The position numbers and the translations under genes are program-made. From NCBI GenBank assembly GCA_934648845.1, contig CAKUFS010000006.1, positions 1 through 64,000 of the forward strand: DNA of 64,000 nt, in the 5' to 3' direction. The stretch is from an uncultured Eggerthellaceae bacterium (GTDB lineage Bacteria; Actinomycetota; Coriobacteriia; Coriobacteriales; Eggerthellaceae). The notes below the pieces were generated by a model that was not told the origin of the DNA, ran no database searches, and was given only the letters and a program-made list of their open reading frames with translations. Shown in pieces: positions 9,377-18,818 of this stretch; the stretch's first letter is position 1, and every line of letters starts with the position of its first letter.

Positions 9377-9394
9377 GTATATGCCCACCTATTC

Positions 9395-12300
9395 TTACAG
9401 ACCGCTGTACATGTCCTTCAGCTTCAGCAAGTGATCGAAGCGCTCCATAGCTGCCTGCTCGTTGCGACCGAACAGCTCCGTTGCACGCTCGGGGAACTCG
9501 CGCGTCAAGCGGCTGTAGCGAGCCTCGTTCATAAGGAAGTCCTGGTAGCCTCCTGCGGGCGGCTTGCAGTCCAGCGTGAACTTCTTGCCTTCCTCGGCAG
9601 CAGGGTTGAAGCGGAACAGATTCCAGTAACCGCACTCCACGGCCTTCTTCATTTCCGTCTGGCAATTAACCATGCCGCCCTTGATAGAGTGCATCTCGCA
9701 CGGGCTGTAGCCAATGATGATAGACGGACCGGGATACGCTTCTGCTTCCTGGATAGCCTTTAGCGTTTGCGCAGGTCGAGCGCCCATTGCAACTTGAGCA
9801 ACGTATACATAGCCGTAGCTCATAGCAATTTCCGCCAAGCTCTTCTTCTTGATGTCCTTGCCAGCAGCCGCAAATTGAGCAACCTGACCAATGTTGGACG
9901 CCTTCGAAGCCTGACCGCCGGTGTTGGAGTAAACCTCGGTATCGAAAACGAAGATGTTCACGTCGTTGCCGGAAGCAATCACGTGATCAAGGCCGCCGTA
10001 GCCAATGTCGTAGGCCCAACCGTCGCCACCGAAGATCCAGAAGGATTTCTTCGTCAGGAATTCCTTGTTCTCGATGATTGCCAAGGCATCGGGGCAGCCT
10101 TCTTCGGCCGCCGAAGCCAAAGCGTCAAGATAGTCCTTTGCTGCGGCCTTGCTTTCCTCGGCGCTATCCTTCGCTTCAAGCCACACCTGAGCTGCAGCTT
10201 TTGTCTCGGAATCGTGCTTGTCGCTTTCCAGGATGTTCTGCGTGTGGGCGATGATCTTCTCGCGCACAGCGTTGTAGCCAAGCATCATGCCCATGCCGAA
10301 TTCCGCGTTGTCCTCGAACAGCGAGTTGCACCACGCCGGACCATGACCCTGCTTGTTCACCGTGTACGGAGACGTTGCGGCGGGGTTGCCCCAAATGGAA
10401 GAGCAGCCCGTGGCGTTTGCGATGTACATGCGGTCGCCGAACAGCTGAGTGACTAGACGCGCATACGACGTTTCAGCGCAACCAGCGCAGCTGCCCGAGA
10501 ACTCAAGCAGCGGCTGCTTGAACTGCGAGCCCTTCTGCGTTCCGTCTGTGACCTCAGGTTTTTCCGTAACGTGAGACACGCAGTAATCGAATACTTCCTG
10601 CTGAGCCTGCTGCGTTTCGGCAGGAACCATGGTCAACGCCTCGGTGGGGCACTGGCCAATGCACACGCCGCAGCCCATGCAGTCAAGCGGCGAAACCGCC
10701 ATGGTGTACAGATACTTGCCCTTGCCCTTGCCGGCCTTAAACGGCATCAGGCGTGTCTTTTCCGGTGCGGCAGCGGCTTCTTCGCCTGAAAGCGCAAACG
10801 GACGCAGCGTTGCATGCGGGCACACGAACGCGCAGCTGTTGCACTGAGCGCACTTTTCGGCATGCCATTCCGGAATGCTCACGGCCACGCCACGCTTCTC
10901 GTAGGCTGCTGCGCCCAGTTCGAACTGACCATCGGCGCGATCGGCGAAGGCAGATACCGGCAGGCGGTCGCCATCCATGCGCGCAACGGGCAGCATGATG
11001 TCGGAGACCATCTTCACCAGCGCGGGATCGCCTGCAAGCGTGTTCTCCTGCGGCTCGTCCTGCGCATCGGCCCACGATGCCGGCACATCAACCTTCACGA
11101 ACGCCGTAGCGCCCGCATCGATTGCCTTATGGTTGCAATCAACAACGTCTTGGCCCTTCTTGATGTAGGACTTCGTTGCTGCATCTTTCATGTAAGCAAT
11201 GGCTACTTCTTGCGGCAAAACGCCTGCCAGCGAGAAGAACGCGGACTGCAAAATGGTGTTCGTGCGCTTGCCCATGCCAACCTGTTTTGCCAGGTCAATA
11301 GCGTTAATCAGATAGAGCTGAATGTTGTTTTGCGCAATGTAGCGCTTCGCTTCGGCATTCAGATGCTTCTCTAGCTCTTTGGGAGTCCACTGGCAGTTGA
11401 TCATGAACACGCCGCCCGGCTTCACGTCATTGACCATGCGGAAGCCCTTGATCACGTACGACGGGTTGTGGCACGCCACGAAGTCGGCCTTGTTGATATA
11501 GTAGGGGCTCCTGATAGGCGCATCGCCAAAGCGCAGGTGGCTAATGGTCACGCCGCCCGTTTTCTTGGAGTCGTACTGGAAGTACGCCTGGATGTACTTG
11601 TCGGTGTGGTCGCCGATGATCTTGATGGAGTTCTTGTTCGCTCCCACGGTGCCATCGCCGCCCAGGCCCCAGAACTTGCACTCGATGGTGCCCGGAGCTG
11701 CGGTGTTGGGGCAATCGGGGTCTTCGGGAAGGCTCAGGTTCGTAACATCGTCCACAATGCCAATAGTGAAACGCGGCTTGGGAGCGTCCTTCTCCAGCTC
11801 TTTGTACACGGCGAACAGCGATGAAGGAGGCGTGTCCTTCGAGCCCAGGCCATAACGGCCACCCGTTACCGTGATGTCGCTCTTGCCCTGGGAATACAGC
11901 GCGCTTACGACATCTTGGAACAGCGGCTCACCCACCGAGCCCGGCTCTTTCGTGCGATCCAGAACGGCAATCTTCGTGCACGTTGCCGGAATGGCCTTCA
12001 CAAAACGATCGGAGGCGAACGGACGATACAGACGAACCTTGATCAGACCGACTTTTTCGCCATGCGCGTTCAGGTAATCAATGACTTCCTCTGCAACGTC
12101 GCAGACAGAACCCATGGCAACAATCACGCGATCGGCGTCTTCGGCACCATAGTAATTGAACAGCTGGTAATCGGTGCCCAACTTGGCGTTCACCGCGCTC
12201 ATGCAATCTTCCACAACCTGCGGCAACTCATCATAATGGCTGTTGCAGGCCTCGCGATGCTGGAAGAAGATATCGCCGTTTTCATGCGAGCCACGCGCCG

Positions 12301-12940
12301 CCGGATGTTCCGGATTCAAGCAATGTTTGCGGAAATCGCGCACGGCATCCATGTCGCACAGGTCTTTAAGGTCTTCGTAATCCCACAGAGCGATTTTCTG
12401 GATCTCATGGGAGGTGCGGAAGCCATCGAAGAAGTTCAAAAACGGCATGCGACCCTTAATAGCCGACAAGTGTGCAACTGCGGAGAGGTCCATGACTTCT
12501 TGCACGTTACCTTCGGCGAGCATGGCAAAACCGGTCTGGCGACATGCCATAACGTCGGAGTGGTCGCCGAAGATGTTAAGAGACTGGGTTGCCACCGTGC
12601 GAGCGCTTACATGGAACACGCACGGGAGCTGCTCGGCTGCAATCTTGTACATGTTCGGGATCATCAGGAGCAAACCCTGGGAAGCGGTGTACGTTGTAGT
12701 CAGAGCGCCTGCCGTCAAAGAACCGTGGACAACACCCGCTGCGCCGCCTTCGGATTGCATTTCGCACACTTCAACCGTGGTGCCGAAGATATTTTTCTTG
12801 CCCTGAGCTGCCCATTGATCAACGTAGTCGGCCATAGGGCTCGAAGGCGTAATGGGGTAAATGCCTGCAACTTCCGTGAACGCATAGGAGACATATGCTG
12901 CCGCATTGTTGCCATCCATGGATTTAAGTTCTCTTGCCAT
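9395..12940 (-). CDS. nifJ: pyruvate:ferredoxin (flavodoxin) oxidoreductase
   Basis: This oxygen-sensitive enzyme converts pyruvate and CoA to acetyl-CoA and CO2, reducing ferredoxin or flavodoxin, and is the central pyruvate-oxidising step of anaerobes. All domains are fused in one chain of 1181 residues: N-terminal pyruvate domain (AGIYPITPSSPMAD), gamma domain (FWGLGGDGTVGANKNS), two 4Fe-4S clusters (CAQCNSCAFVC and CMGCGVCIGQC), and the TPP domain (GDGWAYDIGYGG, then VYSNTGGQ). The ATG at 12940 follows AAGGAGAGG; the longer frame adds ten residues without a binding site. Confidence 0.97.
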   Translation of the reverse strand: MARELKSMDGNNAAAYVSYAFTEVAGIYPITPSSPMADYVDQWAAQGKKNIFGTTVEVCEMQSEGGAAGVVHGSLTAGALTTTYTASQGLLLMIPNMYKIAAEQLPCVFHVSARTVATQSLNIFGDHSDVMACRQTGFAMLAEGNVQEVMDLSAVAHLSAIKGRMPFLNFFDGFRTSHEIQKIALWDYEDLKDLCDMDAVRDFRKHCLNPEHPAARGSHENGDIFFQHREACNSHYDELPQVVEDCMSAVNAKLGTDYQLFNYYGAEDADRVIVAMGSVCDVAEEVIDYLNAHGEKVGLIKVRLYRPFASDRFVKAIPATCTKIAVLDRTKEPGSVGEPLFQDVVSALYSQGKSDITVTGGRYGLGSKDTPPSSLFAVYKELEKDAPKPRFTIGIVDDVTNLSLPEDPDCPNTAAPGTIECKFWGLGGDGTVGANKNSIKIIGDHTDKYIQAYFQYDSKKTGGVTISHLRFGDAPIRSPYYINKADFVACHNPSYVIKGFRMVNDVKPGGVFMINCQWTPKELEKHLNAEAKRYIAQNNIQLYLINAIDLAKQVGMGKRTNTILQSAFFSLAGVLPQEVAIAYMKDAATKSYIKKGQDVVDCNHKAIDAGATAFVKVDVPASWADAQDEPQENTLAGDPALVKMVSDIMLPVARMDGDRLPVSAFADRADGQFELGAAAYEKRGVAVSIPEWHAEKCAQCNSCAFVCPHATLRPFALSGEEAAAAPEKTRLMPFKAGKGKGKYLYTMAVSPLDCMGCGVCIGQCPTEALTMVPAETQQAQQEVFDYCVSHVTEKPEVTDGTQKGSQFKQPLLEFSGSCAGCAETSYARLVTQLFGDRMYIANATGCSSIWGNPAATSPYTVNKQGHGPAWCNSLFEDNAEFGMGMMLGYNAVREKIIAHTQNILESDKHDSETKAAAQVWLEAKDSAEESKAAAKDYLDALASAAEEGCPDALAIIENKEFLTKKSFWIFGGDGWAYDIGYGGLDHVIASGNDVNIFVFDTEVYSNTGGQASKASNIGQVAQFAAAGKDIKKKSLAEIAMSYGYVYVAQVAMGARPAQTLKAIQEAEAYPGPSIIIGYSPCEMHSIKGGMVNCQTEMKKAVECGYWNLFRFNPAAEEGKKFTLDCKPPAGGYQDFLMNEARYSRLTREFPERATELFGRNEQAAMERFDHLLKLKDMYSGL

Positions 12941-13254
12941 ACATCCTCTCCTTAGATAGGGGTGTTGCACTGCAGTAAGGCTTCATATTGTCACAAATAT
13001 AGCAAGGTGCGTGGGCGTTGTCGCAACGAACTTTGCAACACGCGCATGCAAATTGATGCACCTCTCTCGCGCTCATGATACCGTGCGTTGCTGCATTTTC
13101 GCGCAAGGATTACCCCCACCTGCGCTATAGCGTGCCTCAACGGCGAAAAAAAATTGGCCCCCTTCCTAGAAGAGAGCCAATTTCAAGTTTTGCTTTTCAG
13201 CGATATCGCTGCTGCACGTAAAAAGGACTGCTTGCGCAAACCTTCGCGGGACTT
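12941..13254. other. intergenic region upstream of nifJ and downstream of adk
   Basis: No gene is visible. It contains the nifJ promoter region (A/T-rich around 12990-13005, no confident -35/-10 pair) and the adk terminator at 13146-13183. The string ATTACCCCCACC at 13109-13120 is close to part of the 32-bp repeat described at 26979 and may be chance. Confidence 0.4.
13146..13183 (-). terminator. intrinsic terminator after adk
   Basis: The stem AAATTGGC/GCCAATTT with an inner CTTC/GAAG pair is followed on the minus strand by eight to nine T residues. It marks the end of the long rplB-to-adk transcript. Confidence 0.88.
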
Positions 13255-13881
13255 TTACAGACCCAAGCGCGCCTTTACGTCAACGTAAACTTCCTTCGGA
13301 TCGCGATCGCCGTCAACGGAGACCAGCTTATCGCAGCCGCGATAGTAATCGATCAGCGGAGACGTGGAAGTTGCGTACACGTCAAGACGATTGCGAACCG
13401 TTGCCTCGTTGTCATCGTCGCGCTGATACATTTCGCCACCGCACTTGGGGCATACGGCATCGGCAGCGGTGCCAATGTAGCCGCACTCCTTGCACATGCG
13501 ACGAGAGCACAAGCGATTGATAATAACTTCGGGAGCAACGTCGATAAGCAACGCAGCGTCCAGAGGACGGTTCAGGTCGGCCATCATCGCCTCCAGAGCC
13601 ACCGCTTGCGTGGTGGTGCGGGGGAAACCATCCAGAATGACGCCCTTTTGGGTGTCGGGCTGCTGGAAACGCTCACGCATCAGGTCGATAATCAAATCAT
13701 CGGGAACCAGATCACCCGCGTCCATGTAGCCTTTAGCCTTCAAACCAAGTTCGGTTTGATCCTTCACGGCAGCGCGCAGAATGTCGCCCGTGGAGATATG
13801 CGGAATACCGAATTCTTCAACCAGAAAAGCAGCTTGCGTACCCTTGCCGGCACCAGGAGCGCCGAGAAGAACAATATTCAT
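13255..13881 (-). CDS. adk: adenylate kinase
   Basis: Interconverts ATP + AMP and 2 ADP in the cytoplasm. The P-loop GAPGAGKGTQ is at residues 7-16, and DGFPRTTTQA is the AMP-site motif. The long-form LID carries four cysteines (CSRRMC and CPKCG), expected to bind zinc as in Gram-positive adenylate kinases. It has 208 residues and lies 30 bp downstream of secY, as in many spc operons; no map or infA follows, because a terminator ends the unit. Confidence 0.98.
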   Translation of the reverse strand: MNIVLLGAPGAGKGTQAAFLVEEFGIPHISTGDILRAAVKDQTELGLKAKGYMDAGDLVPDDLIIDLMRERFQQPDTQKGVILDGFPRTTTQAVALEAMMADLNRPLDAALLIDVAPEVIINRLCSRRMCKECGYIGTAADAVCPKCGGEMYQRDDDNEATVRNRLDVYATSTSPLIDYYRGCDKLVSVDGDRDPKEVYVDVKARLGL

Positions 13882-13911
13882 GCCTTTCCTCCCCTAACTT
13901 AAAGAAACCGT

Positions 13912-15192
13912 CTACTTAAAGAAACCGTCGTAGTTGTACTCACGCAACTGCGAATCGACTTTCGCCATGGTATCCAGGGCAACGCCAATCATAATCAGAA
14001 TGGACGTACCGCCGAATGCCTGCACCAGGTTGTTGCCCGTGAAGAAGAAGATGATCGTAGGCACAACAGCAATTGCCGCAATGAACACGCCGCCAGGCAG
14101 CGTAATGTGGCGAATAACGCTGCGAATGTAATCAACCGTTGCTTTACCAGGACGAATGCCCGGGATAAAGCCACCCTGCTTCTGAATGTTGCTTGCGGTG
14201 TCTTCGGGGTTGAACACCATGCTGGTGTAGAAGTAAGCGAAGAACACGATAAGCAGAATCGTCAGAATCCAGTTAATCCAACCCGTAGAGATGGCATCGG
14301 CAAACGTAGTCAACCAACCTACGTTAAACAATGCAGCCAACTGAGCCGGGAAATACAAAATGCAGCTTGCGAAGATGATGGGGATAACACCCGCGGAGTT
14401 AACCTTCAGCGGAATGTAGGTGGACTGGCCACCCATCATCTTACGTCCAGCAACACGGCTTGCATACTTCACCGGGATACGGCGCTGTGCGCGCTCGACA
14501 TAAATGATCAACGGAATGATGACCAAGATAATGGCAAGCGTCAGGATGGTAATCGCAATGCCCATGCCCGGATCGTTGTTCGTGCTGACGGAAGAGAAGA
14601 TTGCGGACGGCACGCGGGAAACGATGCTCACAAAGATGATAAGAGACATACCATTGCCCACACCACGCTGAGTGATAAGTTCGCCCATCCACATGATGAA
14701 TGCCGTGCCAGCAACCAGGGTAAATACAACCAAGAAGTCGGAAAGAAGTTCCGGAACTTCACTCGAGAAGGTGACGCCATAAGCAGCCGATTTGAAGAGC
14801 AACAGGTAACCAATAGCGTTGATCAGGCCCAAACCCAAGGTCAGGTAACGAGTCACCTGGGTAATCTTTTTACGGCCGGTTTCACCTTCACGTGCCCAGT
14901 TACCAACGGCAGGAATAACCGTCTGCATCAGCTGCATAATAATAGATGCAGTGATATAGGGCATGATGCCCAGCGAGAACACGGAGAAGTTCGACAATGC
15001 GCCACCAGTAAACAGGTCAAGCATTGCCATAGAAACGCCCGAATTCTCAAAGGACACGGCGAACTCATGGAACGGAATGCCCGGAACGGGCACATACGAG
15101 CCAAAACGGTACAACGCAAGGATAGCGAGCGTGAAGAGAATCTTCTTACGCAGCTCGGGAACCTTGAATGCGTCAACAATCGAGCTTAGCAA
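13912..15192 (-). CDS. secY: protein translocase channel subunit SecY
   Basis: This is the channel of the general secretion pathway, with ten predicted membrane helices in 426 residues. The signatures YRFGSYVPVPGI near the N-terminus and GGQSTYIPLKVNSAGVIPII in the middle are diagnostic. Translation probably starts at TTG 15192: GGAGGAAAGG lies ten bases upstream inside the end of rplO, and the two frames overlap by seven bases. Confidence 0.98.
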   Translation of the reverse strand: MLSSIVDAFKVPELRKKILFTLAILALYRFGSYVPVPGIPFHEFAVSFENSGVSMAMLDLFTGGALSNFSVFSLGIMPYITASIIMQLMQTVIPAVGNWAREGETGRKKITQVTRYLTLGLGLINAIGYLLLFKSAAYGVTFSSEVPELLSDFLVVFTLVAGTAFIMWMGELITQRGVGNGMSLIIFVSIVSRVPSAIFSSVSTNNDPGMGIAITILTLAIILVIIPLIIYVERAQRRIPVKYASRVAGRKMMGGQSTYIPLKVNSAGVIPIIFASCILYFPAQLAALFNVGWLTTFADAISTGWINWILTILLIVFFAYFYTSMVFNPEDTASNIQKQGGFIPGIRPGKATVDYIRSVIRHITLPGGVFIAAIAVVPTIIFFFTGNNLVQAFGGTSILIMIGVALDTMAKVDSQLREYNYDGFFK

Positions 15193-15635
15193 GGCGCTTC
15201 AACCTTTCCTCCAGCTGCTTCAATCTTCGCCTTAGCGGAAGCAGAAACTTTGTCAACCTTAACGGTCAGAGCCTTGGTGATTTCACCGTCGCCCAAAACC
15301 TTAACCAGCGCATCTTCATGCTTGATAATGCCAGCAGCCTTCAAGCTTGCGCCATCGACAACTGCACCTGCTTCGAATTTTTCTTCCAAACGAGCAACGT
15401 TCACCGGCAGGTACTCAACACGGTTGATGTTGGTGAAGCCGGGGAGCTTAGGAAGACGACGAGCCAGCGGAGTCTGGCCGCCCTCAAAGCCGTTGCCCTT
15501 ACCGCCACCAGCACGGGACTTCTGACCATTCATACCACGGCCAGCAGTCTTGCCATGACCAGAACCGCTACCGCGGCCAACGCGCTTGCGAGAATGACGA
15601 GAGCCCTCTGCAGGTTGCAAATCTTTTAATTCCAT
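15186..15635 (-). CDS. rplO: 50S ribosomal protein L15
   Basis: Large-subunit assembly protein of 149 residues. The glycine-rich N-terminus (RVGRGSGSGHGKTAGRG) that threads into 23S rRNA and the FTNINRVEYLPVNVARL segment are typical. Its end overlaps the secY start. An unusually long 175-bp gap with a perfect hairpin separates it from rpmD upstream. Confidence 0.98.
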   Translation of the reverse strand: MELKDLQPAEGSRHSRKRVGRGSGSGHGKTAGRGMNGQKSRAGGGKGNGFEGGQTPLARRLPKLPGFTNINRVEYLPVNVARLEEKFEAGAVVDGASLKAAGIIKHEDALVKVLGDGEITKALTVKVDKVSASAKAKIEAAGGKVEAPC

Positions 15636-15719
15636 GTTTAAAACTCCTTTTTCGCTTTGCGAATGCTTTTACATTCGTGCTGGCAGCTCGCCGCCAGCCA
15701 ACTTCCTTTATACATGCAC

Positions 15720-15756
15720 ATGCGTTGCATGCCTTTAACCGATGCATGCAACGCAT
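15720..15756 (-). other. perfect 13-bp hairpin between rpmD and rplO
   Basis: Arms at 15720-15732 (ATGCGTTGCATGC) and 15744-15756 are exact reverse complements around an 11-base loop. No T run follows on the minus strand, so it is not a standard terminator. A smaller inverted repeat (TAACGA/TCGTTA, near 15765-15790) lies just upstream in the transcript. Possible roles are mRNA processing, attenuation or protein binding. Confidence 0.7.
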
Positions 15757-15810
15757 ATTGTACACTAACGAGAATAATATGTTTCGTTAATTTGCATCCA
15801 GCTGATAAGA

Positions 15811-15996
15811 TTAAATCTCTTCGACCTTAACCAGATGCTTAACCTTGAAAATCATGCCGCGAACGCTGGGATTGTCAACTTTCTCAACGGTGCGACCGAT
15901 CTTGCCCAGGCCCAGAGCTTTCAGGGTCAGACCCTGATCCTTCGGACGACCGATGGTGCTCTTGATTTGCGTAACGCGAAGCGTCTTCTCTGCCAT
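15811..15996 (-). CDS. rpmD: 50S ribosomal protein L30
   Basis: Small large-subunit protein of 61 residues. The pattern VTQIKSTIGRPKDQGLTLKALGL is characteristic. It starts three bases after the rpsE stop, in the conserved spc order rpsE-rpmD-rplO. Confidence 0.97.
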   Translation of the reverse strand: MAEKTLRVTQIKSTIGRPKDQGLTLKALGLGKIGRTVEKVDNPSVRGMIFKVKHLVKVEEI

Positions 15997-15998
15997 GA

Positions 15999-16526
15999 TT
16001 ATGCCTCCTTGGTGCCGAAGATCTTTGCAACGGAAACGCCACGACGAGCAGCAACTTCCTGCGGAGTCTCCATGAGCTTAAGGCCTTCTGCAGCTGCCTT
16101 CACAATGTTCAGGCAGTTGTCGGTGCCCAGAGACTTGGTGATGCAGTTCTTAACACCAGCAAGCTCCATGACGGCACGAACAGGGCCACCGGCCATAACA
16201 CCGGTACCAGGCAAAGCCGGCTTCAGCAGAACGCGGCCAGCGCCATATTCGCCCATGATCTCGTGGGGCAGCGTGCCCTCGGGAGTCAAAGCAACCGAGA
16301 ACATGTTCTTCTTTGCGTCCTCGACGCCCTTCTTGATAGCGTTCGGCACTTCAGCGGACTTGCCCATGCCAACGCCAACATGACCCTCTCCATCGCCTAC
16401 AACGACCAGAGCGGTGAAAGCCATGCGACGGCCACCCTTAACGGTCTTGGAAACGCGGTTGATGTAAACCACGCGTTCCTGGAGCTCAGGAGCCCCGGCA
16501 TTTTCTTGCTTATTATTGCGAGCCAT
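15999..16526 (-). CDS. rpsE: 30S ribosomal protein S5
   Basis: Small-subunit protein important for decoding fidelity and 30S head-body structure. It has 175 residues: the N-terminal dsRNA-binding-like domain with VYINRVSKTVKGGRR and the C-terminal domain with the GTGVMAGGPVRAVMELAGV loop. Its neighbours are rplR (15 bp upstream) and rpmD. Confidence 0.98.
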   Translation of the reverse strand: MARNNKQENAGAPELQERVVYINRVSKTVKGGRRMAFTALVVVGDGEGHVGVGMGKSAEVPNAIKKGVEDAKKNMFSVALTPEGTLPHEIMGEYGAGRVLLKPALPGTGVMAGGPVRAVMELAGVKNCITKSLGTDNCLNIVKAAAEGLKLMETPQEVAARRGVSVAKIFGTKEA

Positions 16527-16541
16527 AGCTTCCTTCTCTCC

Positions 16542-16910
16542 TTAGAATACCAGACCTGCTTCACGGGCAGCTTCGGCCAAAGCCTTCACGCGACCGTGAT
16601 ACAGGTTGCCACCGCGGTCAAACACGATGGTCGTGATGCCAGCTTCAATGGCCTTCTTGCCAACAATTGCGCCGAATTCCTTAGCGCCTTCAATGTTGGC
16701 ACCGTTCTTGCCGGTAGCCTTGAAGTCAGCGCCCAGGGTGGAAATGCCCAGAAGCGTTTTGTTCTGAGTGTCATCGACGAACTGAACGTAAATGTTAGAG
16801 TTGCTGCGGGTCACGCACAAACGCGGACGAGCTGCAGTGCCGGAAATCTTGCCGCGAACACGACGATGGCGACGACGCAAACCGGCTTGCTTTTTCTGAA
16901 GTTTATTCAT
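16542..16910 (-). CDS. rplR: 50S ribosomal protein L18
   Basis: 5S rRNA-binding protein of the central protuberance, 122 residues. The segments RRHRRVRGKISGTAARPRL and FDRGGNLYHGRVKALAEAAREAGL are typical. It sits between rplF and rpsE in conserved order. Confidence 0.98.
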   Translation of the reverse strand: MNKLQKKQAGLRRRHRRVRGKISGTAARPRLCVTRSNSNIYVQFVDDTQNKTLLGISTLGADFKATGKNGANIEGAKEFGAIVGKKAIEAGITTIVFDRGGNLYHGRVKALAEAAREAGLVF

Positions 16911-16941
16911 GATAATCCCTTCAATCAGATACCGTTATGCG

Positions 16942-17481
16942 TTAGTCCTTGCCAGCTTTGCCGGCCTTACGACGTACATTCTCGCCCTCGTAGCGAATAC
17001 CCTTGCCCTTGTAAGGCTCAGGCTTGCGCCATTTGCGAATGTTAGCGGCAACCTGACCAACTTGCTCTTTGCTGATGCCGGAAACGATGATCTCAGTCTG
17101 AGAGGGGCACTCGAACGAAATGTTCTCGGGGCACTCAATCAGAACGGGATGAGAGAAGCCGAGCTGCATTTCCAGGTCATTGCCCTTCTTAGCAGCACGA
17201 TAACCAACGCCGACCAGCTGCAGCTTCTTAGAGAAGCCAGTAGACACGCCTTCAACCATGTTGTGCAGAAGAGTGCGGGTCAGGCCGTGCAGGCTCTTCG
17301 CCTCACGAGAGTCATCCGGACGCTCAACGGTGAGCACGCCATCGTTGAGGGAAATAGTGAGCATATCAGCGAACGTGCGAGTAAGCTGACCCTTGGGGCC
17401 CTTTACCGTAACCGTTGCGCCATCGATGGTAACTTCAACGCCAGCAGGAACGGCGATGGGCATCTTACCGATACGTGACAT
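16942..17481 (-). CDS. rplF: 50S ribosomal protein L6
   Basis: Large-subunit protein near the factor-binding site, 179 residues with two repeated folds. MSRIGKMPIAVPAGV at the start and PEPYKGKGIRYEGE near the end are diagnostic. It lies 19 bp after rpsH. Confidence 0.98.
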   Translation of the reverse strand: MSRIGKMPIAVPAGVEVTIDGATVTVKGPKGQLTRTFADMLTISLNDGVLTVERPDDSREAKSLHGLTRTLLHNMVEGVSTGFSKKLQLVGVGYRAAKKGNDLEMQLGFSHPVLIECPENISFECPSQTEIIVSGISKEQVGQVAANIRKWRKPEPYKGKGIRYEGENVRRKAGKAGKD

Positions 17482-17500
17482 ATCTTATCCCTTCCCTTTC

Positions 17501-17896
17501 CTACCAGATGTAAGCGATGACTTCGCCACCGATACCCTTGATGCGAGCATCGCGGTCGGCCATTACGCCTTCGCTCGTGGAAATAATTGCGGTACCCAAA
17601 CCACCCAAAACGCGAGGCAGTTCATCCTTGCCGGCGTAAATACGCAGACCAGGCTTAGAGATGCGCTTGATGCCACGGATGGTCTTGGATTTCTTGCTGT
17701 ACTTGAGGGTGATTTCAAGCGTAGCGCGCGGCTCGCCCGGAATAACCTCATAGCCCGCAACGTAGCCTTCTTCAGCCATGATGCGAGCGATCTCGACAAG
17801 CTTTTTGCTCGACGGCATGGAAACCGTCTGCTTGCCAGCAGAGTTAGCGTTACGCACGCGCGTAAGCATATCTGCAATGGGGTCGGTCAGTGCCAT
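17501..17896 (-). CDS. rpsH: 30S ribosomal protein S8
   Basis: Primary 16S rRNA-binding protein of 131 residues that in other bacteria also represses the spc operon. MALTDPIADMLTRVRNAN at the start and GGLGTAIISTSEGVMADRDAR near the end are characteristic. A 107-bp spacer separates it from rpsN upstream. Confidence 0.98.
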   Translation of the reverse strand: MALTDPIADMLTRVRNANSAGKQTVSMPSSKKLVEIARIMAEEGYVAGYEVIPGEPRATLEITLKYSKKSKTIRGIKRISKPGLRIYAGKDELPRVLGGLGTAIISTSEGVMADRDARIKGIGGEVIAYIW

Positions 17897-18003
17897 TTTG
17901 TTTTCTCCTTTGGTTCATGATGAATCTCACCGGCGGTTCGTCGGCGCCCTTAACGCCTCCGCCTGCACGAGAGATACACCTTGCGTAATTGGGGAATCTT
18001 CTC

Positions 18004-18189
18004 TTACCAGGAAGCCTTGGTTACGCCGGGCAGTTCGCCTTTGTTGGCAAGTTCACGCAAGCAAACACGGCACAAGCCGAACTTGCGATAGTAAGAGCGA
18101 GGACGTCCGCAACGAGAGCAGCGATTATGCTGACGCGTAGAGAACTTCGGCTCGCGCTTCGCCTTGGCGATCATCGATTTCTTAGCCAT
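18004..18189 (-). CDS. rpsN: 30S ribosomal protein S14, zinc-binding type
   Basis: The short 61-residue S14 of Gram-positive bacteria. It has four cysteines in two CxxC pairs (C24/C27 in CSRC and C40/C43 in CRVC) that bind zinc. The end AKSSW-like (VTKASW) is typical. It is flanked by unusually long spacers to rplE and rpsH. Confidence 0.98.
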   Translation of the reverse strand: MAKKSMIAKAKREPKFSTRQHNRCSRCGRPRSYYRKFGLCRVCLRELANKGELPGVTKASW

Positions 18190-18214
18190 TCAGTTCCTTC
18201 TTTCTTTATCCTCG

Positions 18215-18237
18215 ACCCGCAGGGCTGTCCTGCGGGT
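18215..18237 (-). other. hairpin between rplE and rpsN
   Basis: A perfect 9-bp stem ACCCGCAGG/CCTGCGGGT with a five-base loop lies in the 83-bp rplE-rpsN spacer, without a T run. It is one of several stable hairpins in the internal gaps of this operon. Confidence 0.6.
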
Positions 18238-18272
18238 TCAAGTTCCAAATTTTTGGGCGCTCTATTATAGCA

Positions 18273-18818
18273 CTAGTTGTTCTTAAAAGGGAAGCCCAGT
18301 GCGGTGAACAGAGCCAATGCCTCAGCGTTATCCTGCGTGGAGGTCACGAAGGTGATGTCCATGCCACGAGTACGATCTACTTTATCGTAGTCGATTTCAG
18401 GGAAGATAAGCTGTTCGGTGATGCCCAACGAATAGTTGCCACAGCCGTCGAAGCTCTTCTTGGAAATACCGCGGAAGTCACGAACGCGAGGAAGTGCGAT
18501 GGACAGCAGACGGTCCAAGAATTCCCACATGCGGTCGCCACGAAGCGTTACCTTGCAGCCGATTGCCTGTCCCTCACGAATGTGGAAGCCAGCGATGGAC
18601 TTGCGAGCACGCGTCACGCAAGGCTGCTGACCAGTGATAACGCGAAGGTCGGCCATAGCGGCGTCGAGCAGCTTGGAGTCGCTCGATGCAGCGCCAACAC
18701 CCATGTTGACAACAATCTTCTCAAGCTTCGGGCAGGTCATGGGGTTGGTCAGTCCCAGCTCTTCAAGGAGCTTAGGAGCAACTTCGGTCTGATACTTTTC
18801 CTTCAAACGAGGAGCCAT
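18273..18818 (-). CDS. rplE: 50S ribosomal protein L5
   Basis: 5S rRNA-binding protein of the central protuberance, 181 residues. The LEKIVVNMGVGAA segment, the FDGCGNYSLGITEQLIFPEI segment and MDITFVTSTQ at the end are diagnostic. The upstream spacer to rplX is 216 bp, far longer than usual. Confidence 0.98.
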   Translation of the reverse strand: MAPRLKEKYQTEVAPKLLEELGLTNPMTCPKLEKIVVNMGVGAASSDSKLLDAAMADLRVITGQQPCVTRARKSIAGFHIREGQAIGCKVTLRGDRMWEFLDRLLSIALPRVRDFRGISKKSFDGCGNYSLGITEQLIFPEIDYDKVDRTRGMDITFVTSTQDNAEALALFTALGFPFKNN

